From assembly GCF_022376445.1 (NCBI RefSeq), contig NW_025955092.1, positions 54,137 to 118,136 of the forward strand: a stretch of 64,000 bases of DNA. Direction: 5' to 3'. The position numbers were made by a program, and so were the translations under genes. How positions within the stretch are numbered: position 1 is the first letter of the stretch; each line of letters begins with the position of its first letter. The DNA is from Fomitopsis serialis. Lineage: Eukaryota; Basidiomycota; Agaricomycetes; Polyporales; Fomitopsidaceae. Below are positions 56,247-64,000 of this stretch, in pieces. Under the pieces are notes generated by a model. That model was not told where the DNA came from. It saw only the letters and a list, made by a program, of their open reading frames with translations, and ran no database searches.

Positions 56247-58924
56247 TATGTTTCCACTTGTGTGCAAGGTCCATCATACGACTCGACCGCTCAGGCTGAC
56301 GGACACTCACAATACACAATTATCAAAGAGGTCGTGCGGAGCCGTAAGCAGCAAACATATAGGACTGCACGAAGCACTAGCAAAGCCTATATGACGAGAG
56401 GTCGTGAGTCGGAAGACGGGTCGACGAGGAGTGGTTGAGGAAGGGCTTACATTCCAGCGATCAAAGAGTGTGGTCGGACAAAATGAACGTTGGCCGCCAC
56501 AGATCTTGTAAAATGAAACGCGGGCCGTATGTCGTCAGAAATCAACACGTGTGGATATGGAGGGGACTGGAGGCCGTAGGTATGGAGACTGGGGGCGCCG
56601 GGTGGCCTAGGCAGGATAATCAAAGAGACGCGTCGACGGTCGCTGGTCGGGTGAAGACGGGGCTGCGCAGGAAGTTGGAGAGGCGACGAGGACGGGTCAG
56701 GACAGACAGAAACGACAGTGGGGATGCAACGAGCGGCGGGTCGGCGTGCTGGCGGGAGACAAGTGCTGGACTCTGGCGAATGGGATGCGCTCGGAAAATG
56801 AGCCAGCACGTGCCCCTCATTATAGACCTCTCCGGCCGTGCCGCGGCTGCGAGCAGTCCGCGAGCAGTTCCGGCTCGAGCACGCCGATCAGATTCGTGCA
56901 CGATCTGCGGGGCGTTGGCCAATTGCAGCACTGTGGCACTGGGCCCGTGCGGTTCAGAGGCCTCTCGCCACAGTCGTCTGTTCATAACTGGGTCCCTCAG
57001 CACTTGGCCCCGACATTGTAGTGTCAGCTCACCTCGCAGCGGCTGCGTCTTGCACGTATGCCCAGCTCGGGCTGCAGATCGCCGCAGAGCACACGTAGTA
57101 GGGTTCACAACCGCCATCGCGGCGGCAGCCTGCCACAACGGCGCCGACGAGCAGAAACCACCACAGGGGAGAAGTCTTTGAGCAGGTAAAGGGGAGGCCT
57201 TGAGAACAGGCGACCTGATCCCCGTGGGGGAGCACGGCGTCAGCAGAGGGAATTATAGCAGCCCGCCACTGTTGAGTCTGAGATTGGAGCGATCCTGTTT
57301 GATTCAGAGACTTCGTGGTGTAGCGAACGCAGCGTTGTAAGACTCAGGCGTGTCAGCTCACCTAGCGAGGTACCGCGGGGAGGACGCGGGAAAGGAGGAT
57401 GCCAATGATAATCATTGAAAATTTTGCAGAAGGCGACTCGCACTAGTCCCGAGTCCGATGACAGAGTTCAACTTCTGCAGCCTGATTCCGATGGCGAAAG
57501 TGACAGAGCATCCGACAAGTGCACGACGAAGGGAGAGGCAAGCTTGGCTGGGGTGCAGGCGATAGCCTCTTCATGAGGGAAAGGTGGAAGAGGGCGAGCC
57601 TATATGCAGACGAATTCATTCTTGACAGGCGTTGAACGACGGTCTTGACAGCGTGCTACGCGTCCATATTGGCGCAGAGGTCCTGCTTGTGTCACCGACG
57701 GCACAATTATCTCACATGGGATACAATGTCTATATCGAGCGTTATTTTGCCAAGGGACATATCGATGATATTCCTAGAATTGCGCGCCGAGCCCACTCTG
57801 AAGTACATGGTCCGTTCATTGACTACTATAGTACGAGGCGTATAAACTCGTCCTGCGACAGCGGGTCCCTGTCGACTCTCGCTGACGAGGCGTAGCCCGG
57901 GGAGGGCGCATCTAGGTCTCTTCGCCCGGGGGCGTCGATGTTCCCGTGAGAGCGACGCGTATTCCAGGGTGCGGGCCATGACACGAGGCGAGCAAGCCAC
58001 AGCGCTAAGCTGGTGCGGCGGGGGATGCACCCGGTCCTGTGCGACCGCCGTCGCGGTGACACGAGGATGCTCCTGGACGAATCGCGGCCTATCTCCAGGT
58101 GCCATGCGCCCCCGCCCCATGGGCTATTCCCTGCTGCTCGTCCCCTTCCCCGAGATCGTCTGATTTGAGTCCGGTGGTTGATAGAGGTATAGCCGACGGT
58201 CTCGGTCCACTGGATTCAGGGACTGGAAAGCGGGGGCCTCGGCGGACGTGAGCCTGCTATCGGTCAACTGAGACATGGATAAATCACTTGCCCGTGGACG
58301 TGAGTATGGACCATGAGGCGACATCGGCGGGTGACTGCACTGGGAGCGTCCCAGTGGGCAGAGGACCTGCTCATCCCGTAGTTCTGGGTCTTCACAGAGT
58401 TAGCCGGTATCGGCACGGTTCACCGAAGGCCTGTTCCTCGGAACGGAGTGATGTACCTCGAGTCACGGAAATGCCGCCGCGGCCGGGGGTCTGAAGCGAC
58501 GTCCACGTCTGTACCCAATTTGGATTTCCTACGAGCCGCCGCGGGAATTCTGCCTTGACCGAGTACATCGCCAAGCGGGGGCCCCCGCCGCGCCGTGCTT
58601 TCCCGACCTCACATCTGACTTTGCCATCGGGGCCAGTCGCGAGCCATCAAAGCGATGGCCTTTTCCCTGCTCGCGTAGCCGCATACGCCTGCAATATTGC
58701 ATTAATTCGAGTGACCACGTACGGCGGTGTCTGAACACGCGAAGCGAGCTACGCCCAAAGAGATATAAGGCGGGGAGACGGGGCGGCCTCGGCTTCCAGC
58801 CACGGCTCTTCGAACGCCCCCCTCTCACTAGCCCATCCTAGGCGATAACAACCCCAATGTAAGTTTCGCTCGTTGGTTCTTCAGAGACATAAGACCGACC
58901 TTGCCCTTCTAGCTTCATCGCCTC
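56247..58924. other. 2.7-kb stretch without a supported gene
   Basis: The first few hundred bases are the promoter of the 969-residue protein. Frames such as 56435-57181 (plus) and 56620-57138 (minus) are mutually overlapping, Arg- or Ser-rich and without domains. TATAAGG at 58763-58769 on the plus strand may be a TATA box for the gene at 58925. Confidence 0.45.
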
Positions 58925-59385
58925 ATGCCTCAACGCGTTTACCTCTGCCACTACGCCGCCAACGGCAACGCCCTCACCGAGCCAGTCCCCGCCCCCCTCG
59001 GCACTGGGAGATCGCCGTTCGGTTGAAGAAGCCACCCAAGTCCTTATCCAAAGGGGAGGCATTCCATATCGTGGGCGCCGTAGGATGCCAGTGGGGCTTC
59101 GAACGGAAGAAGAACGTTGAGTACGCGAAGAGTGAGGCCTATGCAGGCTGTCACTTTCTCGGCACGATCGAGGAGTCGCAGCTTGACGAACTTGAACGGT
59201 TGCTGCGCACCATCCCTCTGCGCCACGGCCACCCGACCTGGAGCTGCCAGAGCTGGATCTGGGAGGCGTTGCTCCTGATGCGCCAGGAGAAATACAACGT
59301 CACGCTCCCGCCTACCTTCAGGGCGATGTTCCTAACGATGGAGACCGTGAGGGCTAATTGGGACAAAATGATTGACTCCGACTAG
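58925..59385 (+). pseudogene. Member of a small fungal protein family, frameshifted near its start
   Basis: The ATG at 58925 gives MPQRVYLCHYAANGNALTEP, an N-terminus I associate with a basidiomycete family of about 150-170 residues. After the C runs at 58986-58999, conserved-looking sequence continues only in another frame: HWEIAVRLKK, GCHFLGTIEESQLDELERLLRTIPLR and CQSWIWEALLLMRQEKYNV, ending at 59385. The sequence needs one extra base (or two fewer) between 58985 and 59010 to join the halves. No GT-AG intron fits. It may be a recent pseudogene or a homopolymer error. A divergent relative lies at 60194-60769. Function unknown. Confidence 0.6.
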
Positions 59386-60193
59386 GCTGTCGGTTTCCCT
59401 CCCATGCTACGTCGGGTTGTCGAGTTGTCCATGTTATCACCGTTTTCACCGCTCGTCGTACGCACATCCCTGTCCTCGTAGTACTGTCGCCGCCAAAAGT
59501 CCGCCCGTCGTGTTGTGTCCCGAAGTAGATAGTTATATCCTGTAGTCTTGAGGTCTGTAACGCGCCCGTGTGTCCGTCTGTTTGTAATGCCATTTCACTA
59601 TGCCCTGCGTCTTTGCGCGTGAACGACAACGGCTTACCTCGTAGCGCAGAACCTCCACAACCGAGGTCGTAGGCATCGAAACGCCCAACGACTCCCGGAC
59701 GCGAGATACGGCGGGCCCGTTGCAGCAGAGACGACGGACCACCGTCCTCCTTGTCCGCTGCTAGGCCTTACGAGTGGCGACGCTGCCCAGACATCGACCT
59801 CTTATGTAGGCGGGAGCCTACGGCGTGGCGCCTGGGCGGTGGCCAACTAGCTTCGTCGCCTCATTTTGAGGCCACACATCGCCACGGGAACGGGAGTGGC
59901 CCGGGACCTTATTGTTTAGACAAAGCTCGGGGCGACGCTTTGTGGCAATTATCAAAGCAAGCGGGCTCCAACGGTAATGAGTGGCTAGACCGGCCGCCGC
60001 TCACAGGCCACGAGGCTTTTGTTTGGGCGGAAAGTGGCTCTCCCCTGGGCTATAAAGAGGCTGCGTCCTGGCAGCGTTCCAACAGCCTGTCCCCGGACCA
60101 GACGCACAAAAATCAGCAAAATTGTAGGTAACAAACAAGTCTACATGGGCTAGCGTGAAACTCACCGTCGTTTGTTCTCAGAAAAGTCTCGAG
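59386..60193. other. Intergenic, 808 bp
   Basis: No supported gene. TATAAAG at 60051-60057 lies about 140 bp upstream of the next start codon and is a plausible TATA box. Confidence 0.5.
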
Positions 60194-60769
60194 ATGGAAT
60201 CTTCAACGTCCCTCCCCTCGCCCATTGAGTCCAACAGCTCGGAAGGCACGCTCGATTCTGGCCTCTCCAACGCGGAGTCATCGACTTTATTTGGAGACGA
60301 CCATTCCGAGCCGCCTCCCTCACCAACCGACTCTGACTACCAGGACACGTATACCGTCTTCGTTGTACAACATGGTGGCGCGTCGGAGCCTTCGATGAAC
60401 TGGGAACTGGCGATACGCACCTGCATGACGTCCGAGTTCGGGCGCAGGGAAGCATTCGGCAACGTCTACCGCCTTGATGGTAGCACGGGCGAGTACTGCT
60501 ACGAGAAAAAGGAAGGCGTCCGCTACGAACTGTCTGCAACCTTTTCCGAAAGCACGGAGGTCTCCAAGTTCAGCTCCGAGATCCTCGGACGCGTGGAGGA
60601 AATCATACAGGGTGTCGACATCAGGAATGACGATCCAGACTACGACACCAGGACGTGGGTGTTCGACGTCGTCCACGCTTTACGAGCAGAGGGAATCTAC
60701 GAAGAGGATAATCAGGACCTTCAACGATCTGGAGAAGAGATCAATGATCCCTCGGACGAGGAGGACTGA
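60194..60769 (+). CDS. Acidic protein of the same small fungal family, 191 aa
   Basis: A single exon from the ATG at 60194. The first 55 residues are Ser/Pro/Asp-rich. The rest has YTVFVVQHGGASEPSMNWELAIRTCM, which parallels the HWEIAV segment of the neighbour at 58925-59385, then EVSKFSSEILGRVEEIIQGVDI and TRTWVFDVVHALRAEGIY, parallel to its CQSWIWEALLLMR. The end is acidic (NDPSDEED). I infer a diverged paralogue. The function of the family is unknown to me. It converges on the BUD20 homologue. Confidence 0.65.
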   Translation: MESSTSLPSPIESNSSEGTLDSGLSNAESSTLFGDDHSEPPPSPTDSDYQDTYTVFVVQHGGASEPSMNWELAIRTCMTSEFGRREAFGNVYRLDGSTGEYCYEKKEGVRYELSATFSESTEVSKFSSEILGRVEEIIQGVDIRNDDPDYDTRTWVFDVVHALRAEGIYEEDNQDLQRSGEEINDPSDEED

Positions 60770-60820
60770 TACTCACGTAGTTGCCGGTCTCGAAAATGCT
60801 TCACTCTAGTCGTATGGATT

Positions 60821-61568
60821 TCATGTAGTGCGTTGTAATACCGATTCCCGAGTTTCATCGATTTCTTCCAGCGTACCGTACGTGTTGGGCTCAGCATCAA
60901 CCATACCCGGCGGGTGCGGCCAGAACGACACTCGTGATTCAGGCAGCAAAAAAGGGAGACATAGGATAGAAACCAAACCAAACGTACGGTACAGGCACGC
61001 ACTGATACCACAACTCCGTCATGTATCTTGCTGTATAGGATAACCATCGGCGCCACTGTCGTAGAAGTCCGCTTCTCTTCTCTCCCGAGACCTGCAGCAC
61101 GTTCTGACTCCTCGATGGTATAAGCTGGCTCCTTTAGCTCTTTACACCGCCGCTTGTGCACCTTGCTCTTCCAATGGGAGTGCAATGCTGCATCGGTCTC
61201 GAAGTATCTGAGGAAGGAAAGAGCAGTGTAATAAGTACCATGGGTTGCAAATGATGCTCTGGAACTCACTTTGCGCATTCTACACAATAGTGCTGCGCGA
61301 GACCTGGTTTTTCTAAGTCCAGAGGTTGTGCCTCGAGTTTTGCTCGGTTCTTGGGGATGCATGAGAAGTGTTAACATAGTCGCATACAGCAGCTCACCTT
61401 CGGGTCCAAATCAATCAACTGGATCTGATCAATGTCTCTTGTACGAGCCTGAAGACTCAAATTTCAGTACGATCGTGATTCAGAAAACGTGCGACGCACC
61501 CTTGTCCTTGCTGCACGATGGACATCCCTTTGGGCGTGATGCGTCCTTGAGCGACGAAGACGGCCCAT
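60821..61568 (-). CDS. BUD20: C2H2 protein BUD20/ZNF593 homologue, ribosome export
   Basis: BUD20 is a nuclear shuttling factor needed for 60S pre-ribosome export. Exons 61500-61568, 61398-61448, 61270-61331 and one ending downstream of 61207 read MGRLRRSRTHHAQRDVHRAA, then TRARTRDIDQIQLIDLDPK, then QPLDLEKPGLAQHYCVECAK and YFETDAALHSHWKSKVHKRR. The zinc finger CVECAKYFETDAALHSHWKSKVH and the following CKELKEPAYTIEESERAAGLG are diagnostic. The 3' end is unresolved. Exon 4 stays open to 60721, but a better C-terminus (FWPHPPGMVDAEPNTYGTLE, stop at 60821) lies in another frame and needs one more intron; I used that end. Head to head with the AP endonuclease gene. Confidence 0.85.
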
Positions 61569-61919
61569 ATTGTGATGAAGGCTGGTGTGGAGGATGCAAG
61601 TTCGCAAAACGAGGTCGGGAGCCGGGGCGATGTTACTGAGCAGTGAGCACGACCTCTGGGGATGCTGACATAAGCAAAATAGGATCTTCGATCCTCGATC
61701 GGGATGAACCGCTCCTCCTGAGTACGAGCGCTTAGACAGCGCGTCGCCTACATAGTAACACTAGCAGCTACCACTCACTAGCATTGCGTCGTTGTCTCCC
61801 CTACTGCAGTGACAGCGACACAGCACCTCTCTCACTGGTTTATCACACTCCTTGGAAGAGGTAATATATCGCCCCTTGCCCCGGTTGAGCGCAGACTCGG
61901 AGCTAAGCGACCTCGAACG
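61569..61919. promoter_or_regulatory. Shared divergent promoter of BUD20 and APN2 homologues
   Basis: 351 bp between two outward-facing start codons. No strong TATA box on either strand. Only short frames are present. Confidence 0.5.
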
Positions 61920-63998
61920 ATGCGCATTATTTCGTGGAATATAGTAAGTCATCTCCAACATGCTATCATCTATACTTCACTGATCAAAACAACAGAATGG
62001 TATACGGACCCTGCCAAAGTATCATCCGTGAGTATCTCTGGGCGTTCGTACGCGTACCAATGTTGACCAGTTGCGACAGATGGAATACATTTAAAACCTG
62101 CGAAGAGATCCTCGACGCGTTAAATGCGGATATCATCTGCTTTCAGGGTGTGTCATCTCGTTCTAAACGTGCTCAGTACGTGTCTGAACGTGAGGGGGCA
62201 GAGATGAAGTCCTCGCGTGCAACATTGCAACGAGACGCCGCCCTACCAGGTCAATATCACTCCTTCTTCTCCTTCCCGATCAACAAGGGCGGATATAGCG
62301 GCGTCGCTGTATACACCAACTCGAGGAGAGTGACGCCTCTCAGAGCAGAAGAAGGTCTCTCGGGTATGCTTCAGCCTAAGCCACCGCTGTCTGAGGAAGA
62401 GCGCGTCTCACCTTCGTATCCCCAACCGCACCACATTGATTTTTACTCGGACGAACAGTCCGATGTTCCGTCTAGTCTCGATGAGCTTGACAGCGAAGGT
62501 CGTGCTCTAGTTCTGGACTTCGGCTTGTTTGTTCTGATCAACGTCTACTGCCCGGCTGAGACGACCGAGACGCGGTTGCCATTCAAGATGAACTTTCATC
62601 TCATGCTTCAGGAGCGCGTGCGGAAACTCGTCGAGGAAGAACATCGCGAAGTCATGGTTCTTGGGGACATCAACGTCTCTGCAACCCCTTTGGATCACGC
62701 TGATGGAAATCTTCCGAGCAACGCTGCGAGTTGGTACGACATCCTGCCCGAGAGTGGATGCGAAAGTGGTTGGAACCCGACGGACCTATGGTCGATGCTA
62801 TACGACCATTCTGGCCTGACAGGAAGGGCATGTTCACGTGTGAGACGAGCCCTTGTCGTACGACTGGCCACTGATCAAGCGTAGGTTGGAACACGAGGCT
62901 CCAGGCCCGGGAGACGAATTATGGCGCTCGCATAGACTACGTTCTCGTCACGCGGCCTGCTTCCCTGGGTCAAGCATGGGGACATTCAGGCTTCGCTTAA
63001 AGGTTCCGACCACTGCCCCATCTACGTTGACCTACACGACGAGCTCGCGCTTGATTCCGGAGAAACAGTCAAGCTCTCAGACATGATGAAGCAGACGGAA
63101 GGTATGCAGCCTCCTAGAATAGCTGCAAAGTACTGGGAGGAGCTAGCCGGGAAACAGACGATGCTTTCCAGCTTCTTCGGCAAACGTAGCGCTCAGTCGC
63201 CTGCCGCAGAGACCTCACCTCCTTCCGACGCTGTGATGGTTCCTACACCTTCCTTGCCGCCGTCACAATCTTCGTCGACAATGTCAACATCAGCACTTCC
63301 TGCCGAAAACAATGTGACAGCTGCTGCGTCTTCACAAGGACAATCGAAGGCGGCTTCAAAAGCGACTGCCGCACGCCAGGTCCCTTCTGTGTCCACAAAG
63401 AGGAAGCCCGTGGACAAGTCCGGTAACTCCAGCAAAAAGCGAAAACAGGATCCATCGCAATCGAACATCTCGTCGTTCTTCGGCAAACCATCCGCCAGCA
63501 CTTCCAAGTCACCGTCCAAAGAGGTCATCGTCGTGGATGACGATGAACCTCGCAACCCCGGGTCATCGGACGTTGTGAGCGCGGAGGCTACTGCGGACGA
63601 TCAACTCGACTCAGACTATCGTTTGGCTCACGAGTTATCACTGTCGGAGGCATCTGCGGTGGAGACTGAACCATCCGCTTCCCAGAACAAGACCGCGTGG
63701 GCCGGCCTCTTTGCGCCGCTCAAACCACCAAACTGCAGCGTCCACAGCGAGCCGGCGAAGCTATGGACGGTGAACAAGCCAGGACCCAATAAAGGCAAGA
63801 AATTCTATCTGTGCTCACGGTACGTCTTTCTGTCTTGTTCATCTTGATGGTGTTAACGAGTGGTGCATCAGACCCGTAGGTCCTGGATATGACAAAGGCA
63901 AAGGCGAACGCCTTCGCGAGGAAGTGAACCACGAGTACCGGTGCAACTTTTTCAAGTGGGCAAGTGAAGTCAAGAAGGAAGCTTTCGCTCGACAATAG
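61920..63998 (+). CDS. APN2: Class II AP endonuclease APN2 with GRF zinc finger, two apparent frameshifts
   Basis: Cuts DNA at abasic sites in base excision repair, in the nucleus. Exons 61920-61943, 61996-62027, 62080-62147, 62202-62839, 62885-63819 and 63872-63998. MRIISWNI + NGIRTLPKYHP + WNTFKTCEEILDALNADIICFQ + EMKSSRATLQ form the ExoIII-type N-terminus with the metal-binding Glu. VLGDINVSATPLDHADG and GSDHCPIYVDLHDE are catalytic motifs. The linker has two SSFFGK stretches (63160-63190 and 63470-63490), PIP-box-like. The last two exons form a GRF zinc finger (CSVHSEPAKLWTVNKPGPNKGKKFYLC...YRCNFFKW). The frame breaks at about 62740 (one base missing before HPAREWMRKWLEPDGP) and about 62952 (before GLLPWVKHGDIQ). 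Assembly error or recent inactivation. Confidence 0.85.
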
Positions 63999-64000
63999 TG

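Overview
The window is nuclear DNA of a filamentous basidiomycete, most likely an Agaricomycete. The evidence is GC-rich genes split by short GT-AG introns (mostly 45-80 bp, branch points of the CTRAY type), no operons, and fungal housekeeping genes in their typical exon arrangement. I could run no search or alignment. Splice sites were placed by hand from donor, branch, acceptor and reading-frame agreement.

Layout. 1-3313 has no recognisable gene. 3474-17427 holds scattered single genes: a small conserved protein, a D-2-hydroxyacid dehydrogenase, a three-finger C2H2 protein, the end of a membrane protein and a short-chain dehydrogenase. From 13740 to 26392, and again inverted at 43682-50446, lies accessory, duplicated DNA. 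It contains five copies (A-E) of a roughly 2-kb repeat and three copies of a module made of a three-exon gene of unknown function head to head with an isoprenylcysteine methyltransferase-like gene. Between these blocks sits a housekeeping core: an IST2-like anoctamin (26866-29335), ESCRT-0 subunit HSE1 (29681-32496, minus), ubiquitin E2 variant MMS2 (32890-33483), an AIF-like FAD oxidoreductase (34712-36046, minus) and a proline/serine-rich protein with a PP1-docking-like motif (40004-41977, minus). The right end has a Zn2Cys6-like coiled-coil protein, a 969-residue serine-rich protein, two members of a small fungal family, a BUD20/ZNF593 homologue and an APN2-type AP endonuclease whose frame is broken twice.

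The most unusual content is the A-E repeat. Copies A-D share a promoter-like stretch (CACGTG box, then a TATA-type box) and a 53-59 bp intron in the same place. Downstream, A, C, D and E share a hairpin, and all five copies carry a tandem array (22 units in total) of a conserved 20-nt core. In nearly all units the core is preceded by a short inverted repeat whose two arms change together. Each array is followed by a 9-bp hairpin that varies only by pair-compatible or wobble changes. Unit spacings (47, 56, 57 or 59 bp) put the core in all three frames, so the array does not look like a protein repeat. My best reading is a dispersed family of spliced, structured non-coding RNA genes or a non-autonomous element carrying one. 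I do not recognise it as a described family.

Genes with linked roles: HSE1 and MMS2 are divergently transcribed from 393 bp. MMS2 helps build K63-linked ubiquitin chains, and ESCRT-0 recognises ubiquitinated cargo, so the shared promoter may be meaningful. BUD20 and APN2 are also head to head (351 bp). The left and right duplicated blocks are inverted relative to each other and could allow the core between them to invert.
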